From contig VGRY01000003.1 in assembly GCA_016875195.1 (NCBI GenBank), forward strand, positions 57,860 to 121,859: a DNA stretch of 64,000 bases, given 5' to 3'. The stretch comes from Deltaproteobacteria bacterium (GTDB lineage: Bacteria > Desulfobacterota > BSN033 > UBA1163). The notes under the pieces are model-generated. The model did no database searches. It had not been told where the DNA came from and was given only the letters and a program-made list of their open reading frames with translations. Made by a program: the position numbers and the translations under genes. How positions within the stretch are numbered: position 1 is the stretch's first letter; each line of letters starts with the position of its first letter. Shown here piece after piece: positions 51,889-60,078 of the stretch.

Positions 51889-52230
51889 ATGCCAGAGATA
51901 TGTCGATTTTTTCACGATGTTGTTTCTGCGTCTTACAAAAGCGAATACAAGATTGAAGTGACATTTGATAATGGTAAACGGGGGATTGTGGATTTTTCAA
52001 AATACCTTGACAAAGTAGGTGTATTTGACCGTTTTAAGGATATTTCCTTTTTCAAAAGCTTTAAAATAAACGAAGAGCTTGGAGTTCTTATTTGGGGAGA
52101 TGAAATAGATATTGCCCCGGAAACACTTTATGCCGAGGCCACCCGAACATCACTCCCTGGTTGGGTCGAAAAAAAAGGAAAGACTTCAGCAAACAAAACA
52201 ATCCAGCGGACGGCTACTGGTCGCCGGTGA
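51889..52230 (+). CDS. DUF2442 domain protein reading into an attC-like site
   Basis: 113 residues. The first about 80 are DUF2442-like: YKSEYKIEVTFDNGKRGIVD, then LGVLIWGDEIDIAPETLYAE. The last residues (SANKTIQRTATGRR) are encoded by the attC-like repeat at 52190-52243, a common artefact in proteins that read into cassette ends. DUF2442 is often paired with DUF4160, which is missing here. No ribosome site is obvious. Function unknown; it may be toxin-antitoxin related. Confidence 0.75.
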   Translation: MPEICRFFHDVVSASYKSEYKIEVTFDNGKRGIVDFSKYLDKVGVFDRFKDISFFKSFKINEELGVLIWGDEIDIAPETLYAEATRTSLPGWVEKKGKTSANKTIQRTATGRR

Positions 52231-52243
52231 TTTTAAGCGTTAC
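52190..52243. repeat. attC-like (integron recombination) site, degenerate
   Basis: Partly palindromic element: AACAAAACAATCCAGCGGAC, then a short spacer and CGCCGGTGATTTTAAGCGTT. This is the usual shape of chromosomal integron attC sites (left AACAA..CCAGCGG, right CGCCG..TGATTTTAAGCGTTA). The core ends GTTACAC instead of GTTRRRY, so it is decayed. No integrase gene is in the window. Confidence 0.45.
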
Positions 52244-52339
52244 ACGGAGAATAATAGAGGAGTAAGGAAGGCTGTTTGTGGAAATAAAGTTTTCCCACCA
52301 TTTCAAAAAAAGATCAAAATCATATCAAATTCCGTCAGC

Positions 52340-53830
52340 ATGAAACCTCTCACTGTGGTCACTCCGTATTGTCCTGGTTTTTATTTCGATGGAGCTTTAT
52401 CTCCCCTCTCAGCATCAAGACTCGTAGAGCACGTTGTAATCGTGGCTCAGGAACAGGTTCGCCTGACCATTCCCGGGTGTTCTGTCCTGCACGCTGGCCC
52501 CCTTACCTCAGGCAAAACGCTCAACGGGATTCTGAACCAGGTAAAAACAGAATATCTCCTTCTCCTGCCGAAGTTTAAACAAATTTCAACCGAGCCCAAA
52601 ACCCTGGAGAGATTTCTGGAGACGGCTGAAGCCACAAAGGCCGGTATGGTCTATTCCGATTTCTATGACCAAAGCGAACGCCAAAAGAGCCTTCATCCGC
52701 TGAATGATTATCAATTGGGGAGTGTGCGCGATGATTTTGATTTCGGTGGAATGATCCTTTTCTCTGCCTCAGTTGTTCATAACGCTCTAAGAAAATATGG
52801 AGCCATACCAGAAGTTAAATTTGCAGGTCTTTACGATCTTCGCCTTAGGGTCTCTATTGACCACTCTATCTACCATTTCCAAGAACCCCTCTATAGCATC
52901 ATCAGGAACGTAGGGGCAATTCATGAATTGCCCCTACAGGAAAAATTATTTACGTATGTCGATCCTCGAAATCGAGATGCCCAGAAGGAGATGGAAGTAG
53001 TTTTCACAGACTATCTGAAGAGGATCGGGGCTTATCTGCCACCTAACTTTAAAGAGGTCGAGAAGTCAAAGGAATCCTTTCCCGTAGAAGCTTCTGTCAT
53101 CATCCCTGTCCGGAACCGGAAAGAGACGATTGAAGACGCTGTGAGAAGCGCCCTATCTCAAGAGACGGATTTCTCATTCAACATAGTTGTTGTTGACAAC
53201 CATTCAACGGACGGAACAACCACCATCCTCGCCGACCTGGCTAGGAGGTATTCTCAACTCAACCATATTATTCCGCAGAGGACCGATCTTGAAATCGGAG
53301 GCTGCTGGAATGAAGCCCTTCAGCATAAAACCTGCGGTCACTACGCCGTCCAACTCGATTCGGATGATCTTTACAGCAGCAATCAAACTTTACAGAAAAT
53401 GGTTGACATGCTTCATCGAGGAAATTACGCCATGGTGATCGGTTCTTATACTCTTGTTGATTCCAAATTGGAGGAGATTCCGCCCGGTCTCATTGATCAT
53501 CGGGAATGGACGGATGAGAATGGTCACAACAATGCATTACGCATCAATGGTCTCGGCGCTCCGCGTGCTTTTAACACCAGCCTCATGCAGAAAATCGGAT
53601 TTCTCAATGTGAGTTACGGCGAAGATTATGCAGCGGCTTTGCGAATCTGCAGAGAATACAAAATTGGACGGATATACGAAAGCCTGTACCTTTGCCGGCG
53701 CTGGCCGGGCAACACCGATGCAGGGCTTAGCATTGAAGAAGAAAATCAAAAGAATGCTTTCAAGGATAAGATCCGCACCGAAGAAATTCTTGCTCGACAG
53801 CAGATGGTAAAAGAAAGGAAGTCGGAGTAA
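52340..53830 (+). CDS. Glycosyltransferase family 2 protein with N-terminal extra domain
   Basis: From ATG 52340 (the track's ORF starts 76 codons earlier in attC-derived sequence), about 496 residues. The second half is a GT-A fold: SVIIPVRNRKETIEDAVRSA, FNIVVVDNHSTDGTTTILAD and YAVQLDSDDLYSSNQTL (DxD motif). The first half (TPYCPGFYFDGALSPLSASR, then FDFGGMILFSASVVHNALRK) resembles another GT-like domain. An in-frame 28-bp palindrome at 52910 adds VGAIHELPL between them. Position after a peptidoglycan recycling cluster suggests a cell-envelope sugar substrate, not known in detail. Confidence 0.85.
   Translation: MKPLTVVTPYCPGFYFDGALSPLSASRLVEHVVIVAQEQVRLTIPGCSVLHAGPLTSGKTLNGILNQVKTEYLLLLPKFKQISTEPKTLERFLETAEATKAGMVYSDFYDQSERQKSLHPLNDYQLGSVRDDFDFGGMILFSASVVHNALRKYGAIPEVKFAGLYDLRLRVSIDHSIYHFQEPLYSIIRNVGAIHELPLQEKLFTYVDPRNRDAQKEMEVVFTDYLKRIGAYLPPNFKEVEKSKESFPVEASVIIPVRNRKETIEDAVRSALSQETDFSFNIVVVDNHSTDGTTTILADLARRYSQLNHIIPQRTDLEIGGCWNEALQHKTCGHYAVQLDSDDLYSSNQTLQKMVDMLHRGNYAMVIGSYTLVDSKLEEIPPGLIDHREWTDENGHNNALRINGLGAPRAFNTSLMQKIGFLNVSYGEDYAAALRICREYKIGRIYESLYLCRRWPGNTDAGLSIEEENQKNAFKDKIRTEEILARQQMVKERKSE
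52910..52937. repeat. Perfect 28-bp palindrome inside the GT2 gene
   Basis: Identical in sequence to 48168-48195 (half-site GTAGGGGCAATTCA). Inserted in frame, encoding VGAIHELPL between the two domains of the glycosyltransferase. Confidence 0.85.
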
Positions 53831-53836
53831 TGGAAG

Positions 53837-53960
53837 AGTGGAATGGTGGAATAATGTGAAAACCTAAAAGATGGGAATAGCAAGTTGGTCCTGTTCTTTT
53901 GAATTTTCTTAGGGTGATACCCAATATTCCATAATTCCATTTTTCCAATATTCCATTCCA
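53837..53960. repeat. TGGAATATTGGAA-type inverted repeat
   Basis: Left arm gtggaatggtggaataatg and right arm ccaatattccataattccat are inverted copies. A shorter stretch of the same kind (ggaataatggaatgatgg) sits at 46141-46165 before the AmpG-like gene. Confidence 0.5.
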
Positions 53961-53965
53961 TCGTT

Positions 53966-55450
53966 ATGGAACTGACTATTCGACCATGGCATAAAGACGA
54001 TCTTGCAGCCATCCGGGCGATTACCTGGCAGTCCTGGGTCTCCACCTATTCAAGCTTCATTCCCCAAGACGATCTCAAGTCCTATTTTGACATTCACTAT
54101 TCCGAACAGTCATTACTCAATATGTTCGATCATCCTTTGATGCAGGGGTATATTGCGGAGTTAGAGGATCGCATCACCGGATTTATTCGCCTTGTTTTCA
54201 ACCAGGATGAAAATCGTATCTACTTTCCCTCCCTCCATATTATTAGGGAATTCCAGGGACAAGGGATGGGCACAAAACTCATTGAAGCGGCAGAAGGATA
54301 TGCCACTAATAAAGGCCTCAAAGAACTTTGGGTTGGTGTGATCGCAAGAAACAAGAAGGCTTTCCCTTTCTACAGAAAGATAGGGTTTGTCTTCGTTAAA
54401 GAAGAACCCTTCACCATGGGGAGGACAACCGTAAGCCATCTCATCGGATTAAAAAATATCGGGATGAGTCCACCTCTAAGCCAAAAAACTTGGGCTACCT
54501 TCGATGGAAGCGGAAACCTCTCCAAACTTTGTCTTGATCTCCTATCAGAGCAGAAAAAGAGATGGCACGATCTTCAAAAAGGTTATGAATTGCTCAAGCA
54601 AATACAGGAAAGGACGTTGTCCTGCAGCGGGTTTTCCATCCGGCTCCAGTATAATCCTGGAAGGATGAAGAGCAGCACGGCTGAAGTGAGTCAGGAGAAG
54701 ATCAATGGGCGACCCTGCTTTCTCTGTTTGGATCATCTCCCCGAAAGCCAAAAAGGAATCCTCTATAGGGATGATTGCCTGATCCTCTGCAATCCTATGC
54801 CCGTCTTTCATTCGCACTTCACCATCTCCCATTTAGACCACCGTCTCCAGGCCATTGATGAACATATCAGAACATTTCTCCAGTTGATGGGTGATTTGGG
54901 CCCGGGCTGGATGGTTCTTTACAATGGACCGGGATGCGGTGCCTCCGCACCGGATCATCTCCATTTTCAGGTCGCCTTTTCGGGACAGATGCCGATTGAG
55001 GAAGAAATCATGGAGAAAAAGAGGCGCTTGTTTGTGAAACAGGTGGAGGGTGTTTTGCTTTATCGCATCAGGGACCTGGGACGTGAACTGATCCTCCTGG
55101 AGGGAGAAGAATCGGTAACAGTGGAGAGCGTTTTAAAAAAATATCTGAACACCCTGCAAAAGGTTCTCAAAATAGACATGGAACCCATGATAAACATCGC
55201 AGGCTTCTATGAAGGAACCAAATTCCATCTTCTGATCTTTCCACGCCAAAAACACCGCCCCGATGCCTTTTTCAAAGAAGGGGAAGATAGAATGGTTATT
55301 AGCCCCGGAGTAATCGATATGGGCGGTCTTCTCATTACCCCTATGGAAAGAGATTTTAAGCGTCTGGACCAATCAGCTGTGGAATCCATTTACAAAGAAG
55401 TCTCACTGGAAGGAATGATGGTAGAAATGGCTTTCGATACGATGGGATGA
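53966..55450 (+). CDS. Fusion of GNAT acetyltransferase and DUF4922 (HIT-fold nucleotidyltransferase/phosphorylase-like)
   Basis: 494 residues. The N-terminal 165 are a GNAT domain with the acetyl-CoA loop EFQGQGMGTKLIEAAE (about 95-110) and a typical LWVGVIARNKKAFPFYRKIG. The rest is DUF4922: RPCFLCLDHLPESQKGI (251-254 CFLC), NPMPVFHSHFTISHLDHR, then GCGASAPDHLHFQVAF, a HIT-like HxHxQ variant (H331-L-H333-F-Q) seen in Ap4A phosphorylase and GDP-galactose phosphorylase relatives. It may make or break a sugar- or nucleotide-phosphate bond. The two-domain architecture with the preceding GT2 suggests a shared, undescribed pathway (inference). Confidence 0.85.
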   Translation: MELTIRPWHKDDLAAIRAITWQSWVSTYSSFIPQDDLKSYFDIHYSEQSLLNMFDHPLMQGYIAELEDRITGFIRLVFNQDENRIYFPSLHIIREFQGQGMGTKLIEAAEGYATNKGLKELWVGVIARNKKAFPFYRKIGFVFVKEEPFTMGRTTVSHLIGLKNIGMSPPLSQKTWATFDGSGNLSKLCLDLLSEQKKRWHDLQKGYELLKQIQERTLSCSGFSIRLQYNPGRMKSSTAEVSQEKINGRPCFLCLDHLPESQKGILYRDDCLILCNPMPVFHSHFTISHLDHRLQAIDEHIRTFLQLMGDLGPGWMVLYNGPGCGASAPDHLHFQVAFSGQMPIEEEIMEKKRRLFVKQVEGVLLYRIRDLGRELILLEGEESVTVESVLKKYLNTLQKVLKIDMEPMINIAGFYEGTKFHLLIFPRQKHRPDAFFKEGEDRMVISPGVIDMGGLLITPMERDFKRLDQSAVESIYKEVSLEGMMVEMAFDTMG

Positions 55451-55465
55451 TTTTAGGGAAAAGGA

Positions 55466-56647
55466 TCACCTCTTATCATCGACCAACTTCAGATACCGCA
55501 CCAATCCGGCGCCCCCTGAAATCAATCCTCCAAAGAGAATGAACCCGAGAAAAAATAGTTTTGCCTCCCCGGCTACCCCAAGGCAGGCTGTTCCCGCTCC
55601 TCCTCCTATGAGAAAACCGAGTGGAACCGTGAGTGAAACAGCCACATTCTTCATATGAGGAGATCCCACCTTTGCAAGAGCCGCAAATCCTGCAGGGAAG
55701 AAAGCTGTGGCAAGGATCGGTTGTAGGAAGATGATTGGGATGATCCATGGTAATGGCACGACTCCGATCATTGCTGTCGCTATGCCAGCAGTCAAAAAGA
55801 CAACTTTCAAGGTCTTCTTTGCGCCCAACCGGTCTGTCATCCACCCTGCAAGAAAGGCAGTGGCTACCGGTGCTATCCTTGAAAGTGCGAGCAACGTGTT
55901 AGCCCAGGTTCTGTCCATCCCTTTCTCTGATACCAGATAGAGGGGAACCATTGAATAGATGCTGAAACTCGATCCTACGCCCAAAGAGAAGAAAACCACC
56001 ATCAGCAGAAAGGAAGGCTCTTTCAAGACGCCCTTTAGAGTTCTTAAATCAGGGGCTGCACCGTAGAAATCCCCTCCTTTTCCCTTAAGGATAAAGATGC
56101 CCCCTGCCACGAAAGAGGCAACCCCTACGACCGCCAATATCCCCTGCCATGAACACCACCCTAAGAGAACCTCTGTGAGAATGGGGGCAACGATAAAACC
56201 GAGATTGGGTGCCAGTTCATGGAGGGCAAGGGCCTTCCCCCAATGGCGTTGGCTGACCAAACTGGTTAAGGTTGAAATCCCCGAGGGGAGATAAAACCCG
56301 GCGGCCAATCCCATTACGGCAAGCCCGAGCCGAATCCCCCAGAGGTCGCGAATTGAACTGATTAAAAAGAGAGCGGCGCCTACTGCGAACGAAGAAAAAA
56401 TGATCGCCCTTCTGTGTTTGAAGCGGGAAGAGATAAAACCAGAGAGAAGCAATCCCGTACAATATCCCAGTGTGATGAGGAAGAAGAAAGACCCTGCCTC
56501 ATCATGACCTATTCTCAGATCTTCTTTCACCGTGGGCATCAGGGGAGAGAGAATAATCCTCGAAAGAAAGTTGACGAGAAAGATTCCAACGAGAAAGAGA
56601 GGCGGCCCAACCTGAGAAAGGAAGGAATCCTCTTTTGGATGGTTCAT
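55466..56647 (-). CDS. MFS transporter
   Basis: 393-residue major facilitator with 12 hydrophobic segments. Hints are NFLSRIILSPLMPTVKEDLR at the N-terminus and SGFISSRFKHRRAIIFSSFA (loop 2-3). It starts with a 4-bp ATGA overlap with the M20 amidohydrolase stop, so the two are coupled, and it may export or import the amidohydrolase's substrate or product. Convergent with the GNAT-DUF4922 gene, 15 bp apart. Substrate unknown. Confidence 0.9.
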   Translation of the reverse strand: MNHPKEDSFLSQVGPPLFLVGIFLVNFLSRIILSPLMPTVKEDLRIGHDEAGSFFFLITLGYCTGLLLSGFISSRFKHRRAIIFSSFAVGAALFLISSIRDLWGIRLGLAVMGLAAGFYLPSGISTLTSLVSQRHWGKALALHELAPNLGFIVAPILTEVLLGWCSWQGILAVVGVASFVAGGIFILKGKGGDFYGAAPDLRTLKGVLKEPSFLLMVVFFSLGVGSSFSIYSMVPLYLVSEKGMDRTWANTLLALSRIAPVATAFLAGWMTDRLGAKKTLKVVFLTAGIATAMIGVVPLPWIIPIIFLQPILATAFFPAGFAALAKVGSPHMKNVAVSLTVPLGFLIGGGAGTACLGVAGEAKLFFLGFILFGGLISGGAGLVRYLKLVDDKR

Positions 56648-57834
56648 TTCGCTATCTCCAACCCGAGGAACTCGTCAATGATGCGAACGAACATCTCCAC
56701 TCCAAAGGGCAGGACTTCTTCATCAATATCGAAAAGGCTGCTGTGATAGGGATGTACAATCCCTCTCTCCTCATTTCGGATCCCCAGCCGGAAAAAGGCC
56801 CCCGGGACTTTTTCCAGGAAATAGGCAAAATCCTCCCCTCCCATGGACGGTTTTACGAATTCCACATTCTCTTCTCCTATTCCTTTTGAACAGGCAGAGG
56901 CAACGAGCTTTGACATCGCCGGGTCGTTTAGCAAAACAGGATATCCATATTCAAAGTCGAATCGGTAATCGATGCCAAACGATTGAGCTACCCCCCGGGT
57001 CACCTGTTCGAGCCTTGATTTTAGTTCCTCCCTGATCTGAGGGGTCAGGGAGCGGACGGTTCCCCACAATTCCACTTCGTCAGGAATAATATTGTTCGCT
57101 GTTCCACCGCTCACCTTTCCTATGGTAATCACACCGCTCTCCAAGGGGTTGACATTCCGGCTCACAATGGAATGGATCTGGGTGATAAGGTGGCCTGTGG
57201 CGATGATGGGATCTTTTGTGAGGTGGGGCACAGCCGCATGCCCTCCTTTCCCGATCATCTTAATCACGAACCGGTCTGCGGCCGCAAGACCCACTCGCTC
57301 ATAGATCCCTATCTTCCCTACGGAAAGAAGCGGAAAGACATGAGCTGCAAAGGCTGCATCCACCTTGGGATTTTCCAAAACTCCCTCCTCCACCATGATT
57401 CTTCCGCCCCCACCTCCTTCTTCGGCCGGCTGGAAAATCCATTTGATATTCCCTCTCACCTGTTCTGGAATCGAAGAGAAGAATTTCGCCACGCCCAGAA
57501 GGATAGCCACGTGGGCATCATGGCCACAGGCATGCATCTTTCCTTGAACCTTGGAAGCGTAAGGCTTGCCACCGGGCTCATCCATCAGAAGTGCATCCAT
57601 ATCGGCCCGGATGGCCACTGTCTTACCCTGCCCCTTTCCCCGGAGAAGTCCAACCACTCCTGTCTTTGCCACCCCTGTCTTCACTTCAAGCCCAAACTTC
57701 TCAAGCAAACCGCTGACCAGTTTTGAGGTTTCAACTTCTTCAAAACCAAGCTCCGGATGCATATGAATCGTTCTCCGAATTTCAACCAACCAGTCCTTCA
57801 TCTCATCAATATTTTCTTTTAAGGTTTTTTTCAC
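56644..57834 (-). CDS. M20 family amidohydrolase (HipO/N-acyl-amino-acid hydrolase type)
   Basis: 396-residue dizinc hydrolase. Metal and catalytic residues sit in GQGKTVAIRADMDALLM, MHACGHDAHVAILLG, IFQPAEEGGGGGRIMVEEGV and PSMGGEDFAYFLEKVPG. HipO-type enzymes split N-acyl or N-aryl amides of amino acids (hippurate, indole-3-acetyl, N-acetyl-diaminopimelate). GTG start at 57834 with AAAGGAG upstream. Followed by a coupled MFS gene. Confidence 0.93.
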   Translation of the reverse strand: MKKTLKENIDEMKDWLVEIRRTIHMHPELGFEEVETSKLVSGLLEKFGLEVKTGVAKTGVVGLLRGKGQGKTVAIRADMDALLMDEPGGKPYASKVQGKMHACGHDAHVAILLGVAKFFSSIPEQVRGNIKWIFQPAEEGGGGGRIMVEEGVLENPKVDAAFAAHVFPLLSVGKIGIYERVGLAAADRFVIKMIGKGGHAAVPHLTKDPIIATGHLITQIHSIVSRNVNPLESGVITIGKVSGGTANNIIPDEVELWGTVRSLTPQIREELKSRLEQVTRGVAQSFGIDYRFDFEYGYPVLLNDPAMSKLVASACSKGIGEENVEFVKPSMGGEDFAYFLEKVPGAFFRLGIRNEERGIVHPYHSSLFDIDEEVLPFGVEMFVRIIDEFLGLEIAK

Positions 57835-57862
57835 TTCGGTCTCCTTTTTTTATTGCAACGTT

Positions 57863-57991
57863 AAGGTTTACCCAGATATTGCATCATTTCGGCTCATACG
57901 GGCAAAGGCGATCCGTTCGGTGGAGCCTCGAAGCGACATCCCGATCATGACGAAAAAATTTTTCGGGAAAAGGCTTCGAGGTAAACCTTTT
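57863..57991. repeat. Inverted repeat AAGGTTTACC / GGTAAACCTT
   Basis: Arms AAGGTTTACC (57863) and GGTAAACCTT (57980-57989), inner arms gcctcgaagc and ggcttcgagg. Occupies the gap between the M20 gene and the cupin gene; the remaining sequence to 58131 shows no gene. Confidence 0.6.
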
Positions 57992-58131
57992 TCCGTATCA
58001 GCACTTCCGTCTCGTTTCCCTGCCGACATTCACTTTAGGTGAAGCCTCCTATGTTCCATAAAATTATAAAAAACCGCCATTCAAAGCCTTGTAGGGCGGA
58101 TTGCCCTTGCCCGTTTTTGCAACTGGCGGGT

Positions 58132-58467
58132 TTACTTCAAAAATTCTTGACGGATCGGGGAAAAGGCATCAATGAGTCGTGCCTTTGGGGTAAGAAGCTG
58201 GATGCTATGAGGAAGATTAGGGGGAACGGTAAAAATATCTCCTGGTCTCAAATGAGTTATTTCGTTTCCCAGAAGGACATTAATCTCTCCGGAAACCACG
58301 TATGAAATCTGCTCATGGGGATGGGAATGGGGTGGGTCAGGCTGGGAAGCCGGCCCATTTTCAAAGTCTATGACGACCATCATGAGATTGGAGAGATGAG
58401 CAAGGTACCGTGACGTCCCTTGTGAAATGGTTGTCCGTGTTACTTCTGACTGTTTAATGACTCCCAT
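58132..58467 (-). CDS. Cupin domain protein
   Basis: 111 residues from ATG 58467, which has AAAGGAGGG eight bases upstream (the track begins 25 codons earlier inside the hem gene). Single cupin barrel: PDPPHSHPHEQISYVVSGEI (metal-binding HxHxxxxE) and ITHLRPGDIFTVPPNLPHSI, with the second-motif His. Ends LIDAFSPIRQEFLK, as in many small cupins near sugar or haem genes. Role unknown; just after the hem gene, so perhaps in one transcript. Confidence 0.85.
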   Translation of the reverse strand: MGVIKQSEVTRTTISQGTSRYLAHLSNLMMVVIDFENGPASQPDPPHSHPHEQISYVVSGEINVLLGNEITHLRPGDIFTVPPNLPHSIQLLTPKARLIDAFSPIRQEFLK

Positions 58468-58486
58468 AAAAAAGCCCTCCTTTGAA

Positions 58487-59989
58487 TCAGTAGTAGCGTT
58501 TCTCCTCGATTTTATCCTCGGCGAGTTGAATGGACCATTCACCCAGAATCTTTGAGACTGCCCGCTCTCCGCTCTCGATACAATTCGGGAGTCCTACACC
58601 CCTGTAGCTTCCACCGGCAAGTGCAAGCCCTGGGATGTTCGTGCTGCGATTTTCAATCAATTCCACACGGCCAAGGTGTCCGAGTGTATATTGCGGCATG
58701 CCCAGATGCCATCGGAAAACCCGAGTAAACAGAGGGGCCGCAAACGGGTTGAGACCCAGGATGTCACGGAACTCGCCAAGCACGATCTGCACGAGTTCTT
58801 CGTCCGAGCGTTTTAAAATCTCCTGGTTGTGAGGACCTCCAACAAAACCACGAAGGAGTACTCGGCCTGCTGGTGCGCGGCCAGGCCACTTGGTTGATGA
58901 GTAAGTGGCTGCCATGAGTGCACGATCCTCTATGAGTGGACAGAGGACTCCAAACGCATTCAAATCGAAACCAACCTCTTTTTCATTGAATGCAATCGAG
59001 ATAGTTGCTGAAGAAGAGCACGGTATGTTGGCAAGCGCATCGGCAATATCAGGGTCAAGTGGACGGATAAGCGGCTCAGCAGCCCATGATTCTGTTGCGA
59101 TGATGACTGCATCTCCATCGATCGAGGACCCGTTAGAAAGCGCAGCACGCCATCCCCCTCTTGATGCGCTCTTGAGCGAGCTAACAGATAGACCTGTGTG
59201 CATCCTCTCGCGACCTGCCACTTCAGCCATGCGGTCTGTGAGGTGTTGCATTCCACCAACAAATGAGGTGAAGAAGGTGCGGGGTTTTTCACCCGGTTTG
59301 GTCGGATATTTGCGCCGCATCTCTTCAACCTTGCGCCGAATGGCTATGAACGCTTTCAGCAGGGAGCCGTAAGTTTGTTCCATTTCAAGGAGGCGGGGGA
59401 AGGTTGCCGCCAGAGACATTTTCGCGGGATCCGATGCGTGGACGCCCCCCACAAGCGGCTCAGCCAGCCGATCAAGGCACTCTCGTCCCATCCGGCGAAC
59501 CACAAAGTTTTCGAGCGTCTCATCGTTCAACTCTCCTGGTACAATTTTTTTCCGGGGAATAAGGAGATCCATACCCATACGGATCTTGCCTGGCCAGGAG
59601 AACAAACCGGTCGTGGCAAACGGAACAAATTTCGTAGGGGCAAACATCATGACGCCATCAGGCATCTGGTGTAATTTGCCTTTTGACAGGATCCACGTCT
59701 TCCTTCTTGAATCATCCGTAGGCAACTCGGCATCGAAGACCCCTGATAGTTTAGCAATGCGGTGACAGGCTGGTTTTTCGGTCAGGAAACAGTCAGGCCC
59801 GCCATCTACGACAAAGTTTCCCTTCTCCTCTGGATCGGGTACGATCTCTGTCTGAATCTTACCGCCGAGGCGATGGTCTCTTTCAATAAGAGTAAACTCC
59901 ACTTCATGGCCTTCTGAAGCGGCCCGGGTCACTTTGTATGCGGCGCCAAGCCCCGCAATCCCCCCACCAATAATGATAATGCGTTTCAT
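58487..59989 (-). CDS. hemY: Protoporphyrinogen oxidase (FAD-dependent, HemY/HemG type)
   Basis: 500-residue FAD enzyme: N-terminal dinucleotide motif IIIIGGGIAGLGAAYKVTR, then LGGKIQTE and VDGGPDCFLTEKP, and the C-terminal FAD-binding part NIPGLALAGGSYRGVGLPNC. It oxidises protoporphyrinogen IX (or coproporphyrinogen) in haem synthesis. RBS AGGAGC precedes ATG 59989. Followed in transcription by the cupin; preceded by ferrochelatase and HemE genes on the same strand. The HemY-like oxygen-dependent form in an anaerobe is notable, because such enzymes need an electron acceptor. Confidence 0.93.
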   Translation of the reverse strand: MKRIIIIGGGIAGLGAAYKVTRAASEGHEVEFTLIERDHRLGGKIQTEIVPDPEEKGNFVVDGGPDCFLTEKPACHRIAKLSGVFDAELPTDDSRRKTWILSKGKLHQMPDGVMMFAPTKFVPFATTGLFSWPGKIRMGMDLLIPRKKIVPGELNDETLENFVVRRMGRECLDRLAEPLVGGVHASDPAKMSLAATFPRLLEMEQTYGSLLKAFIAIRRKVEEMRRKYPTKPGEKPRTFFTSFVGGMQHLTDRMAEVAGRERMHTGLSVSSLKSASRGGWRAALSNGSSIDGDAVIIATESWAAEPLIRPLDPDIADALANIPCSSSATISIAFNEKEVGFDLNAFGVLCPLIEDRALMAATYSSTKWPGRAPAGRVLLRGFVGGPHNQEILKRSDEELVQIVLGEFRDILGLNPFAAPLFTRVFRWHLGMPQYTLGHLGRVELIENRSTNIPGLALAGGSYRGVGLPNCIESGERAVSKILGEWSIQLAEDKIEEKRYY

Positions 59990-59999
59990 AGAGCTCCTA

Positions 60000-60076
60000 A
60001 ATATAGTTCGGAGTAATCAGTTCGTGGTTCGGAGTAATACCTCTTGAAATCTCCGAACTCCCAACTCCGAACTCCT
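60000..60076. repeat. GTTCGGAG / CTCCGAAC inverted repeats between hemY and hemH
   Basis: Several gttcggagtaat units on one side and ctccgaactcc units on the other form a hairpin. Intergenic only. Confidence 0.5.
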
Positions 60077-60078
60077 TA

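Noticed and set aside
52112-52339. N-terminal 76-residue extension of the GT2 at 52340
   Set aside because: It reads through the DUF2442 gene and attC-like site in another frame; no family similarity.
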